The notes beneath the pieces were generated by a model. The model did not search any database. It was given only the letters and a program-made list of their open reading frames with translations, and was not told where the DNA came from. This document shows positions 19,416-28,442 of a stretch of DNA of 64,000 bases, piece after piece. How positions within the stretch are numbered: position 1 is the stretch's first letter; each line of letters opens with the position of its first letter. A program made the translations under genes and the position numbers. This stretch comes from Catalimonadaceae bacterium JC749 (GTDB lineage Bacteria > Bacteroidota > Bacteroidia > Cytophagales > Cyclobacteriaceae), in NCBI GenBank assembly GCA_021730635.1, contig JAJNNC010000009.1, positions 248,001-312,000 of the forward strand. The letters run 5' to 3'.

Positions 19416-20555
19416 CTATACCGTTTCTTTCTTCGCTTTTTCCTTCTTTCTATACTTTCTTTTTCTGATAAACTCACTGATCCTGGATCTTTCATTTTCA
19501 AGTGTATCTTCATCAGGAGGGTTTCCTAACAGAAAACCATAAGGTTGTAGCGGTACTACAGCGTCACAAATGACTTTGACGATGGCTAGCACGGGGATGG
19601 ACAAGATCATCCCGATAGGTCCCCAGATCATGCCGCCGATAAACAAGGCTATAATAGCAGCAAAGGGGTTGATACTCACCCTGCCTCCTACCACATTGGG
19701 TGTGATGAAATTACCTTCCAGAAACTGAACGAACCAGAAAACCAAGGCTACCCCCGCCGGATACCACAATGAATCTTTGGTCACCAATGCAAAAATAATC
19801 GGCAGGAGTGATCCGATAAAAATACCGATATAGGGAATAATGGTAAGCACAGCGGCCAGGCAACCGAAGAAGATAGCATGTTGAATGCCTAGCAACATCA
19901 AGCCTACTGTATTCAACACCGCCACAATGATAATCACCGTGAACAGCCCCAAAATGTAACTTCTAACAACTTTTTCAATCTTAACAATGGTATCTTCTAC
20001 CGTATCATGATTTTCATGATGAAAAAGGCGGTATAGAAAAGACACAAAGAATCGCCGGTAATAGAGAAAGAAAAATAAGGCAATCAGAAACAGAAAAAAG
20101 GCAGTAAAAAAGCCAGCCGTAGCTGTTACTGTGTTGGTAAAAAAAGAGGTACTGTTTCTTAAAAAGGTATTCAGTGAATTCTTTAAATATTGAGTTTGCT
20201 CCTGCTGCTCAATGCCAAATTGGCTCTCCATCCAATTGTGACCGCGATCTATGATTTCATTAAACCTACCTCCCAGGGTATCCAGGTCCCTGGTAATATT
20301 GCCAACCTGGGAGGAGAAGAAATAGGAAAGTCCGAACAGCACGACAAAAACCAGGATGATGGAAAGCACGGAACTAAACCCTCTGGGCACATTCACTTTT
20401 TCCAGTTTTGTACTCATAGGACGCAATAGCAGGGCTAAAATGAAAGCCGTCAGAATCGGGCTTAGGATAGATTTCCCTAAAATCATGATATAGCAAGTCA
20501 GTATGATACTTGCCAGTATCGCAAAATATTTGAAGTAACCGGGAATTCGATTCAT
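19416..20555 (-). CDS. AI-2E family transporter (second of a tandem pair)
   Basis: 379-residue membrane protein of the AI-2 exporter (TqsA/YdiK/PerM) family. Eight helices are expected; evident ones include ILASIILTCYIMILGKSILS near the N-terminus and TAGFFTAFFLFLIALFFFLYY near residue 150. Family landmarks are LGIQHAIFFGCLAAVLTIIPYIGIFIG (about 222-248, quoted in part) and NFITPNVVGGRVSINPFAA (about 282-300). A basic tail (RKRKYRKKEKAKK) closes the protein. It is a close paralogue of the next upstream gene (20656-21747) and lies 100 bp downstream of it. The substrate is not predictable; many members do not handle AI-2. Confidence 0.92.
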   Translation of the reverse strand: MNRIPGYFKYFAILASIILTCYIMILGKSILSPILTAFILALLLRPMSTKLEKVNVPRGFSSVLSIILVFVVLFGLSYFFSSQVGNITRDLDTLGGRFNEIIDRGHNWMESQFGIEQQEQTQYLKNSLNTFLRNSTSFFTNTVTATAGFFTAFFLFLIALFFFLYYRRFFVSFLYRLFHHENHDTVEDTIVKIEKVVRSYILGLFTVIIIVAVLNTVGLMLLGIQHAIFFGCLAAVLTIIPYIGIFIGSLLPIIFALVTKDSLWYPAGVALVFWFVQFLEGNFITPNVVGGRVSINPFAAIIALFIGGMIWGPIGMILSIPVLAIVKVICDAVVPLQPYGFLLGNPPDEDTLENERSRISEFIRKRKYRKKEKAKKETV

Positions 20556-20655
20556 GCTAAGTTAAAAAGTTAAATAGAGTACTGATATCTTTATAATAAC
20601 CTTGAAAAGCTTTTTTAGTTGCTCCATCCAAAAACATATTTGTTACTTGCGCTTC

Positions 20656-21747
20656 CTATTTATACTTATAAACTTTCTTTAGGGGAGTATCGGGTCTGGT
20701 TTGTTTAGGCGGGTGTCCTAAGAGATAACCAAAAGGTTTCAACGACTCAATATCATCAAATATTACTTTGGTAATTGCTACGATGGGGATCGCCAGAATC
20801 ATCCCGATAGGTCCCCACATCAAACCACCGGCAAACAATGCCAGCAACACAACAAACGGATTCAGGCTCACCTTGCTGCCTACAATATTAGGGGTAATAA
20901 AGTTGCCTTCCATAAACTGTATAAACCAAAACATCACCATAATGGCCATTGGATACCATAAGGCATCTTTGGTGAGAAACGCATAACCGATTGGTAAAAT
21001 AGAGCCGATGAAAACACCTAAATAGGGAATAATGGTGAGTATGGCAGCCAGAAGCCCAAAAAACAGGGCATACTCTATCCCAATAAAATAAAGCCCCAGT
21101 GTATTCAGTATCGCCAGGATTAAAATCACAGTGGCAATACCTAATATATAACTTTTCACCACTTCTTCAATTCGATACAAAATGTTCCGAAGGTGCGCGT
21201 TGTTATTATTTTCTGTCACCTTATAAAGAAATTCTACAAAAAACTGTCGGTAGTACAGCAGAAAAAACATGGAAAAAAATATTAAAATCGAGGCGGTGAT
21301 GATATCGGCTGTCATTCCTACTGTGGCGCCCAGTAGACTGGAACTCCCCCTAAGCATATTATTCAAAGTGGTTTTAACATACCTTGATTGATCCTGTTGA
21401 CCTATACCCCACTTCTGTTCTAACCAGTAGGCCACCTTATCTACGGCAAAATCAACCCGGGTTCCTACTTCAGGCATTTTATCGGCGATACCGGTAACCT
21501 GATACGAAAAAAAAGAAAATACGATCATAATCACTGTAAATACGGAAAGTATGGATAACAAGGCGCTCAGGACCGGAGGCACTTTCAACAGCTCCAGTTT
21601 TTTGCAAAAAGGATGCAGCAAAAGTGAAAGAATGACGGCTAATATCAGCGGTGAAAAAATAGGACGCCCTACAATCAGCACGAAAACAATCATAATCGTG
21701 CTAAACAAGACAATTGAAAACCTTACAAAGGCGGGTAAATTTTTCAT
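20656..21747 (-). CDS. AI-2E family transporter (first of a tandem pair)
   Basis: 363-residue paralogue of the 19416-20555 gene, aligned along its full length: NFITPNIVGSKVSLNPFVV against NFITPNVVGGRVSINPFAA, and GLMWGPIGMILAIPIVAI against GMIWGPIGMILSIPVLAI. The same helices and PYLGVFIGSILPI loop are present. Both proteins end in a soluble tail that begins with a GYLLGHPP or GFLLGNPP motif. The two probably arose by tandem duplication and share a transcript. The function is membrane transport of an unknown small molecule or ion. Confidence 0.92.
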   Translation of the reverse strand: MKNLPAFVRFSIVLFSTIMIVFVLIVGRPIFSPLILAVILSLLLHPFCKKLELLKVPPVLSALLSILSVFTVIMIVFSFFSYQVTGIADKMPEVGTRVDFAVDKVAYWLEQKWGIGQQDQSRYVKTTLNNMLRGSSSLLGATVGMTADIITASILIFFSMFFLLYYRQFFVEFLYKVTENNNNAHLRNILYRIEEVVKSYILGIATVILILAILNTLGLYFIGIEYALFFGLLAAILTIIPYLGVFIGSILPIGYAFLTKDALWYPMAIMVMFWFIQFMEGNFITPNIVGSKVSLNPFVVLLALFAGGLMWGPIGMILAIPIVAITKVIFDDIESLKPFGYLLGHPPKQTRPDTPLKKVYKYK

Positions 21748-22002
21748 GGCTCAGTTAAAAAAATGGGTCGTTTTATTCTATTAGTAAAATCTAACAAATT
21801 TTTAAAAATTTATCTTCATAGCAAACCGTAAATTCAGAAAAAAATCCATTTCAGAGGTAGATACATCCATAAAGATCAATTAGCAATTTTATCCGTGCCT
21901 CTCCGAAAAGAAAATAATAAAATTGAATTAACTTTATACTAAGGTGGTTTTCTAGATGGTTTATTATGTTGACACACTCCTGTTAATTCAAAATATTATT
22001 TC

Positions 22003-23268
22003 ATGAAATATATACATCACTGTTTTATTCTTCTTCTAACCCTTGCCCTATGGGCTTGCGAAAAAGAAGATATTGTGCAGGATCCTCCCGTATCTCAGGA
22101 AGATTTAAAAGCTAAAGTGCATGAAATTATGCAGGAGTGGTATCTGTGGAATAATGAACTCCCTACTGTTGATGTAGCCACCTACGAAACCGCTGACGAT
22201 CTGCTGTATGCCCTTCGGAAAAATCCTCTGGACAAATGGTCTTATATTGAGAAAGAGGAAGATTATGACAATTATTTTAATAATGGGGAATATGAAGGTT
22301 ATGGTTTCAGGATGGAATTTGACCAGAATGATAAGCTCAGAATCGCTTTTATATATCAACAATCTCCATTCAATGAGGCGGGTGTAGGTCGTTCCTGGAT
22401 CATCGATAAGATCAATGGTAAAATAGTGGAAAGGGGTGATGATGAATTACCAAATGCATTGAATAATGCAACCAATACTTTTGAGTTTATTGATACGGCG
22501 GGGGTCAGATTGACGAAAAGTATTACCAAAACAACCATTGAAATTAATTCTGTCTTATACAAAAATGTGTATGAAATTGATGGCCTTAAAATAGGGTATC
22601 TGGTGTTCAATAACTTTTTACAGACTTCTTTACCCGAACTACAGGAAACCTTCAGCGATTTCAAGCAAGCGGGTATTCAGGAACTCATTCTGGATTTACG
22701 CTACAATGGCGGAGGCCGAGTGAATATGGCATCCTATATCGCTTCCAATATTCTGGGGGCAAGGGGCCAAGGGCATGATTTTGTAAAGTTCGTCTTTAAC
22801 CAGGATAAAACGGAAGAGAATGAAGCGACCCCCTTTGAAGAAGCCGAATACCCTCTTGATCTGAATCGACTGCTGGTGATTGCTTCTGAGAATACAGCTT
22901 CTGCTAGCGAACTGGTCATCAATGGGTTGAAACCTTTTATGGAAGTGGTGTTGATTGGTGAGGATACCTATGGAAAACCTGTAGGCAGTTTTCCCTTTAA
23001 ATATGAAGGCTATGCTATCAACCCCATCAGTTTTAAGACAGCCAATGAAAATGGTGAAGGAGAGTATTTTGAGGGTATCACAGCAAATGCATACGTACAG
23101 GATGACTTAACCCACGATTTCGGAGATGTAAAAGAATCCAGATTGAAAGAAGCACTATATTATGCGGTTCACAATAGTTTTTCTGGTGAGATCGCCCGTA
23201 CACGTCCTTTTATGAAAGGCCATTCAATTCCCTGGCAGGGTTTCCGACAGGAAATCGGAGCCTATTAA
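22003..23268 (+). CDS. S41 family peptidase, lipoprotein
   Basis: 421-residue carboxyl-terminal-processing-type serine protease anchored by a lipid. The signal peptide ends in LALWAC (Cys19). A PDZ-like region lies around residues 105-175, followed by the S41 catalytic domain. LILDLRYNGGGRVNMASYIA (about 227-246) is the family strand-loop. The nucleophile Ser is in ENTASASELV near residue 300, and the general-base Lys is in DTYGKPVGSFPF about 25 residues later. The protein probably acts in the periplasm or at the outer membrane. It is followed by a hairpin terminator, so it is likely monocistronic. Confidence 0.9.
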   Translation: MKYIHHCFILLLTLALWACEKEDIVQDPPVSQEDLKAKVHEIMQEWYLWNNELPTVDVATYETADDLLYALRKNPLDKWSYIEKEEDYDNYFNNGEYEGYGFRMEFDQNDKLRIAFIYQQSPFNEAGVGRSWIIDKINGKIVERGDDELPNALNNATNTFEFIDTAGVRLTKSITKTTIEINSVLYKNVYEIDGLKIGYLVFNNFLQTSLPELQETFSDFKQAGIQELILDLRYNGGGRVNMASYIASNILGARGQGHDFVKFVFNQDKTEENEATPFEEAEYPLDLNRLLVIASENTASASELVINGLKPFMEVVLIGEDTYGKPVGSFPFKYEGYAINPISFKTANENGEGEYFEGITANAYVQDDLTHDFGDVKESRLKEALYYAVHNSFSGEIARTRPFMKGHSIPWQGFRQEIGAY

Positions 23269-23280
23269 AAATAAATTACA

Positions 23281-23309
23281 GCACCGGGCTTCGCCGGTGC
23301 TTTATTTTT
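23281..23309 (+). terminator. Rho-independent terminator after the S41 peptidase gene
   Basis: Stem GCACCGG (23281-23287), 6 nt loop, CCGGTGC (23294-23300), then TTTATTTTT. Confidence 0.85.
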
Positions 23310-23314
23310 GTATC

Positions 23315-24550
23315 ATGAAATATACAGGTTGTATGAAGTTTTTGACACTTTTGTTTTTGGCTCCCTTCATTTTTTTATGCATTTCTTGTTATGAGCAGGA
23401 TGAGGTTGTCGACCAACAGCCACCAGCAACAGACACATTACACCAGTATTTGAATGATTCTGAACTATTAGCCTCTTTCACAACCGATCAGGTGAAGCTA
23501 TTGGCTGAATTGTCTGGCTATGGAAGTTATAATCATCTGGTAGAACATGGGGTTGATATCTACAGACTCACTTATCAAACCACCTATCAGGATCATCCTA
23601 TCACTGCTTCAGGATTGGTTTGCGTTCCCCAAAATATGCAGGAAAAAGCGCCCTTACTGGCAGGACTACACGGCACCATCAGCAATCACAGACAAGCGCC
23701 ATCCAATTTTGAAGATCCAGACAGTAAAACCGGACTCGAAATTTTCAGTACGCTGGGTTTTATCACCGTGATTCCCGATTACATAGGTTTTGGTGCTTCT
23801 CAGGAATTGTTACATCCCTATTATGACTATTTGCATTCGGGCAAAACCGTCGTTGATATGTTGTGGGCGACCCAGGAATTTCTGGAGGAAAAAGAGGTTG
23901 CATTCAGCAATGATTTATTTATCGCCGGTTATTCTGAAGGTGGCTATATGGCTTTGGCCACTTTGAAATATATAGAAGAGAATCAGCTTAACTTTGTGGT
24001 ACAAGCCACAGCTTCAGGAGCAGGCGGCTATGATATTGTAAAATTGATGCGATTCATTATTGAACAAAATCAGTACACTAGTCCGGCATATTTGGCTTAT
24101 TTAATCTACGCTTATCAGAAAACCCTTCAGTGGAACCGTCCCTTGACAGCATTCTTCCTGGAGCCTTTTGCTGGTTCCATCCCATCCTATTTTGATGGTA
24201 GTATGCGTATTTCTCAAATAAACCAGCAATTACCGCAAGCTCTTAATGACCTGTTTAATGCTTCCTTCTTAAATGGGATCGCAAAGGGCACTGACACCTC
24301 GTTTCTGGAAGCTATTTCACAAAACAGTCTTCATGATTGGGCACCTACTTCATTAGTCAGGTTATATCATGGGCCTCAGGATGAAATTGTACCCATCACT
24401 AATACTGAAGAAACTTATAGGGTGATGAAAGAAAAAGGGGCTGAGCATGTGGATATGGTTACTCTTTCAGAAGCCAATTCCCACGGAGAGGGTGCTAGAG
24501 AGATGTTTACCTATGTGGTACCCTGGTTTCTCTCTTTAAAGGATCAATAA
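23315..24550 (+). CDS. secreted alpha/beta hydrolase (lipase-like), lipoprotein
   Basis: Predicted lipoprotein esterase or lipase of the alpha/beta-hydrolase fold. Of three possible starts (23297, 23315, 23333) the first lies inside the preceding terminator's T tract; 23315 gives a 25-residue signal ending in FLCISC. The nucleophile elbow is GYSEGG at about residues 204-209, preceded by the strand DLFIAG. Oxyanion-side LAGLHGTISNH is near residue 110. The acid is probably in HGPQDEIVPITNTE and the His in NSHGEGA near the C-terminus. SGLVCVPQN resembles secretory lipase and cutinase-like groups. The natural substrate is unknown. Confidence 0.82.
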   Translation: MKYTGCMKFLTLLFLAPFIFLCISCYEQDEVVDQQPPATDTLHQYLNDSELLASFTTDQVKLLAELSGYGSYNHLVEHGVDIYRLTYQTTYQDHPITASGLVCVPQNMQEKAPLLAGLHGTISNHRQAPSNFEDPDSKTGLEIFSTLGFITVIPDYIGFGASQELLHPYYDYLHSGKTVVDMLWATQEFLEEKEVAFSNDLFIAGYSEGGYMALATLKYIEENQLNFVVQATASGAGGYDIVKLMRFIIEQNQYTSPAYLAYLIYAYQKTLQWNRPLTAFFLEPFAGSIPSYFDGSMRISQINQQLPQALNDLFNASFLNGIAKGTDTSFLEAISQNSLHDWAPTSLVRLYHGPQDEIVPITNTEETYRVMKEKGAEHVDMVTLSEANSHGEGAREMFTYVVPWFLSLKDQ

Positions 24551-25077
24551 CGTATCCTAAGCCTTATCATCTCAGCGAATTATCCATCATTCCCCTGGTA
24601 ATAAACAAGGACTGAGTGTAATCAACTGAAACTATTCACGTGGGTAAAATCTGTACTAAGTGATCGCCGCTTAACCGATAAAATTGCCAATACATCCGCG
24701 TTTTATAGTCGAAAACCTCTGATTAAACGGTATAACTTCAACCCTTGCCTGTTGTGTGATTAAATTTTATTGTAAGATCAAACTAGATGAAAGGCTTGTG
24801 CATATTGTGTGAGTTCATAAAAATTGTTTGTCTTCAAAAAGCTCTTTGCACTTAATCCTTTAGTTTTGATGTAATTCTATTTGTCACTCATGCCTGCAAT
24901 TCCACAAACAGTTGGTTCATATAACCTGACCTTGACCATTTGTGGATGCAGGCATTCAGCCTCTAGACCTAAATAAACAATATTATTTTTTCTCTACTGC
25001 TTCATAAGCACATGAAAGTTGTTTTAAAAGAATCACTGCTCGCTACTACTGATTTGAGATTTGTAAAACCATAGGTT
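24551..25077. other. gene-free 527 bp stretch
   Basis: No open frame with coding character, tRNA or known motif was recognised between the hydrolase and the oxoamine-synthase fusion, which are convergent. The only structure seen is the interrupted inverted repeat at 24890-24955. It is AT-rich and could be a decayed region. Confidence 0.6.
24890..24955. repeat. long interrupted inverted repeat
   Basis: ATGCCTGCA (24890-24898), ATT, CCACAAA (24902-24908) pairs with TTTGTGG (24939-24945), A, TGCAGGCAT (24947-24955). Sixteen pairs with a 3:1 internal loop enclose a 30 nt spacer. No T tract follows, so it is not a standard terminator. Confidence 0.65.
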
Positions 25078-27507
25078 TTATTTTGCACCAGCCATAGATT
25101 CAATGAGTTCAAGCTTATAATTATCCAGTGTCTGAAGATATCCTACCCTTTCTTTGATCTGAGCACCGTATTTACGCTTTTCCTGAGCAGAGGTAAGCCC
25201 CAGGTAAATACGTTTTTTGTTAAGTGCGCGGGCCCGCATAATTCCTTCAAACAGAATTTGTTTGTAAACTTTGTATTCTTTTGAATAATTGTAATCCATC
25301 CCTAAGATGACTCCACAATAACTTTCCTTGGTTTTATAATTGAAAGATACACCAATCATACTATTGTCTCCGTCCTTCAAATATTTACTTTTTAGATGAA
25401 ATGTAATGAATTCCCAATTAGGATCTTCATTCATCTCTGAAAATAGAGTAAATGGAAATTCAATATTATTAAATGCGTAGTTGCTATTACTCACATTTTT
25501 GTAAAGCTCATAGGCACGTTTTAATTCGTTTTTATCAAGATGCGTCTTGGTTACAATCTCGTAATAAGATTGGTATTTGAGCACATCTTTACGAACATGG
25601 CTACGAGACTTAGGCGATAAAAGCTGTAAGTAATTTTCTGTACTGGTCCATGCTAATGGTTCTATCACTGTACCCTCCGGTAAGTTGATTTTTAGGTAAC
25701 CTTGAGTGTGGAAGATGCTATTCAGATCCTGATCATTGGCATCAACATCCCGGATGATAACCATGCTGCATTGATATTTTTCTTTCAAAGATTCTACTTC
25801 TACACTTAATAATTTCAACGCTTCATGATAGTACGGATGTTTTTTATCCAGATAAAGATGCTCACCGTCTGTGATAAGTGCACCCATACTGAGTACCCGT
25901 GAGGTCAGATAGTCAGGGTTACTCTTACGAGCTGTTTCAATCTTTTCGGATACAGAAGCCGGCGCTAATACATCGTCTTTCCACCAGGCCACTGTAAAAA
26001 ATGTTGCTAATACAATCTTTTGCTGACGGTCACGGATGATTAGATAAATCATTTTCCAGTTATGGTGAGGGTTCTCATGACCTGAAAACACTTTCTCATA
26101 AAAAGCCAGGGCATTCCAATTAAAAGCTCCTCTTTCTCCTAATATAGCATTCCATTCCGATGGGTTTACATCCTGGATCGAGGTTTCCAGTTGTACACGA
26201 AGGAAGTCTTCTGATGACTTGGCTAATGTAATTTTTTCATTAATTAGCGGTAGTTTAAAAGCAGAACGTACCTGATTCATGGAATACCCTTCTTCCTCGA
26301 GTGCTTTAGGGTAATGGTATTTCATGCTCTCCACCAGTTTTTTTATCTCTTCTTTCTGATTGTGACGTGAAATTGTAAATCTAATACCTGTATTTTTGAC
26401 AGGGACTACCGGAAAAGTAGCCACATTCATATAAAAACCATCATTCATCAGTCTGCGCGCAAAGTTATAAGCAACGGCCGGCAGTGCAGTACCAATAAAA
26501 TGTACTGGGCAAACATTTTCCTGAATCAACGGCAGTTGTGACTCTCTGATGAGCTGATTACAATAATTAATTTTTTCTGCCAGATCACGTTGTAAATCAT
26601 AAATTTCTTCTGATAAATGTATTTTGGCCGATGCCAGGGCTGCTGCCACACTTGAAGGTTCTAACTGAGCAGAAAAAGTCTGTGGCCCTCCAAAGATACG
26701 GTAGGATTCATACAATTGGTCGTCACCAAATGCTACTACCCCCCCACTGGCTCCGAATGACTTACTTAAAGTCCCGATCAAAACTATTCGCTCCCGCAGT
26801 TCTCCTAACTGGCTCATCACGTAGCCAGCACCGTGTTTTCCAGCCCAACTCATGCCATGCACATCATCAATATAAAGATGCAACTGATGATATTTCTCCA
26901 TGAGCGGGAGTAATTCTTTCAGTGGAACCACATCGCCATACATTGAATACACTCCATCAGCGGCATACCAGATTTTTTGATGTTTGCTCCGCAGTTGCTG
27001 AATCGTATCTTCCAGCATCCCTATATCATTGTGTTTGATGATCTGAACAGGAATCCCTCGGGGTTTCAACAATTGACTTGCATTTTGCACACTGGCATGT
27101 ACTTGATGATCAAGAATCAACACGTCTTCGTCCCGCACAACAGTCGGGATCACTCCAATATGAGCTAGTGTGCTATTTTTCGTAATGACAATGGGTCGGC
27201 GATAAATCCGTTGGACACTTTCTTCCAATTCTCCATACATGACAAAAGAAATGTAGGTTTTGGAAAGAGGAAATTGCGTACCGTATCGTTGTATAGCATC
27301 AATGGCAGCATCTTTTAATCGCTGATCCTGCTCTAAACCTAAATAACCAGTTGTTCCGAAATGATATAGCTTTTTCCCTTTAATCTGAATATATCTCCCG
27401 TCAAAAAAGTCTCCTTCAGTATATAGATGGACAAGCTGTTCTTTCTTTGCATTAAGAATAAAGTCGCCAATTGTATCTAACAAATGGTTATGTTTTGATT
27501 TAGCCAT
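25078..27507 (-). CDS. fused alpha-oxoamine synthase-like PLP enzyme and GNAT/FemAB-like acyltransferase
   Basis: 809 residues from the ATG at 27507 (a TTG nine codons upstream is less likely). Residues about 1-400 form a fold-type I PLP enzyme of the alpha-oxoamine synthase family (relatives: KBL, BioF, serine palmitoyltransferase, CqsA). Signatures are LDHQVHASVQ, DGVYSMYGDVVPL, YIDDVHGMSW and the PLP lysine in TLSKSFGASGG (Lys near residue 247). Residues about 430-800 resemble the BioF2/FemAB-type acyltransferase fold (SRSHVRKDVLKYQSYYEI; KRKYGAQIKERVGY). Such enzymes condense an amino acid with an acyl thioester; the second domain may acylate the product. The product is unknown: sphingoid or sulfonolipid base, or an alpha-hydroxyketone-like signal, are options. 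It is divergent from the STAS-kinase operon. Confidence 0.8.
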   Translation of the reverse strand: MAKSKHNHLLDTIGDFILNAKKEQLVHLYTEGDFFDGRYIQIKGKKLYHFGTTGYLGLEQDQRLKDAAIDAIQRYGTQFPLSKTYISFVMYGELEESVQRIYRRPIVITKNSTLAHIGVIPTVVRDEDVLILDHQVHASVQNASQLLKPRGIPVQIIKHNDIGMLEDTIQQLRSKHQKIWYAADGVYSMYGDVVPLKELLPLMEKYHQLHLYIDDVHGMSWAGKHGAGYVMSQLGELRERIVLIGTLSKSFGASGGVVAFGDDQLYESYRIFGGPQTFSAQLEPSSVAAALASAKIHLSEEIYDLQRDLAEKINYCNQLIRESQLPLIQENVCPVHFIGTALPAVAYNFARRLMNDGFYMNVATFPVVPVKNTGIRFTISRHNQKEEIKKLVESMKYHYPKALEEEGYSMNQVRSAFKLPLINEKITLAKSSEDFLRVQLETSIQDVNPSEWNAILGERGAFNWNALAFYEKVFSGHENPHHNWKMIYLIIRDRQQKIVLATFFTVAWWKDDVLAPASVSEKIETARKSNPDYLTSRVLSMGALITDGEHLYLDKKHPYYHEALKLLSVEVESLKEKYQCSMVIIRDVDANDQDLNSIFHTQGYLKINLPEGTVIEPLAWTSTENYLQLLSPKSRSHVRKDVLKYQSYYEIVTKTHLDKNELKRAYELYKNVSNSNYAFNNIEFPFTLFSEMNEDPNWEFITFHLKSKYLKDGDNSMIGVSFNYKTKESYCGVILGMDYNYSKEYKVYKQILFEGIMRARALNKKRIYLGLTSAQEKRKYGAQIKERVGYLQTLDNYKLELIESMAGAK

Positions 27508-27519
27508 AAATTGCACTTT

Positions 27520-27551
27520 TATAGTATAGAACAATTTTAAGCAATACTATA
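27520..27551. promoter_or_regulatory. inverted repeat upstream of the oxoamine-synthase fusion
   Basis: TATAGTAT (27520-27527) and ATACTATA (27544-27551) form a perfect 8 bp inverted repeat with a 16 bp spacer, 13 bp upstream of the 27507 start. It sits in the divergent promoter region. This is a possible operator, but the local AT richness makes chance plausible. Confidence 0.35.
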
Positions 27552-27672
27552 CATTTATATATTAATATTTATGGCTTTTTCAAGGAAAAATATGAAAAGT
27601 AGGATATATAAATAAAAGTCAATTTTATATTATAATAATTTAATAATATTGAGGTGTTAATAACTAAACGTC

Positions 27673-28050
27673 ATGATTAAAACAATTCTTGAAAACGATC
27701 TAGTCAGTTTTGAGCTTAAAGATGGAATCCTATATGGTAAATATAAAGTAGCAGAGATAGATATAGAAACCGCAAAAATTGCTACTGTTTTCCGACGACA
27801 AATTACTGGTGATATGGCCATCCCCTCTATTGCTGACATATCCCTGGTAAAAACAGTCTCAAAAGAAGCAAGAGAGTTTATCTCTTCGCCCCAGGCGGGA
27901 GAGGATTTGTCTGCGCTGGCTGTAATAATGAATAATCCCGTTGCCCGTACTATGGGTAACTTCTTTCTCAAGTTTCATCAACCGAAATATCCATTTCGTT
28001 TTTTTACGGATATCGATGAAGCTACAACATGGATTAAACAATATGTATAA
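27673..28050 (+). CDS. small STAS/SpoIIAA-like protein (DUF7793-like), copy 1
   Basis: 125-residue soluble protein. The pattern is a short beta-sheet start (VSFELKDGILYGKYKVAEID), a helix (ETAKIATVFRRQI), a central ISLVKTVSKEAREFISSP, and an end with FFTDIDEATTWIKQYV. It resembles the STAS-like DUF7793 group of Bacteroidota, as I recall it. It shares this layout with the next gene. It lies at the head of a three-gene run with 3 bp and 5 bp gaps. STAS proteins usually act as phosphorylation- or ligand-dependent partners; here the neighbouring sensor kinase is the obvious candidate partner. No signal peptide is present. Confidence 0.72.
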   Translation: MIKTILENDLVSFELKDGILYGKYKVAEIDIETAKIATVFRRQITGDMAIPSIADISLVKTVSKEAREFISSPQAGEDLSALAVIMNNPVARTMGNFFLKFHQPKYPFRFFTDIDEATTWIKQYV

Positions 28051-28053
28051 ATA

Positions 28054-28437
28054 ATGGCTAGTATGTATTTAGAGACAAAACACTTTGTTTCAGAATTAAG
28101 AGAGAATATCATTCTCGTACAGTTTAAGCCTAATTTGCACCTTACTTACGAAGATGCTGAGCAGATAGTGAACGAACGTCTCTTATATTACCAGAATTTA
28201 GAAGTGCCTGTATTGATAAAAAATGCAAAAATAAAAGGCATTGATAAGGCGGCACGTGAGTACTTATTTGATAAAGAGAAGGGCTTGAAAAATATAAAGG
28301 CTGTTGCTCTTGTACATGCCAATGCTATCAATAAAATGTTAGCCACCTTTATCTTTCATCATCATACTCCTTCTGTCCCCCATCGGATGTTTACAGATGA
28401 GCAAAAAGCATTCTTGTGGCTTAAACAATATGTATAA
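28054..28437 (+). CDS. small STAS/SpoIIAA-like protein (DUF7793-like), copy 2
   Basis: 127-residue paralogue of the preceding gene. Shared landmarks are IDKAAREYLFDKEKG against VSKEAREFISSPQAG, MLATFIFHHHTPSVPHRMFTD against the matching block of copy 1, and the identical terminal pattern WLKQYV/WIKQYV. Sequence identity is moderate, so the duplication is old and the copies may bind different partners. It begins 3 bp after copy 1 and ends 5 bp before the kinase gene, so it is clearly in the same operon. Function as a regulatory partner is inferred. Confidence 0.72.
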   Translation: MASMYLETKHFVSELRENIILVQFKPNLHLTYEDAEQIVNERLLYYQNLEVPVLIKNAKIKGIDKAAREYLFDKEKGLKNIKAVALVHANAINKMLATFIFHHHTPSVPHRMFTDEQKAFLWLKQYV

Positions 28438-28442
28438 TATTT

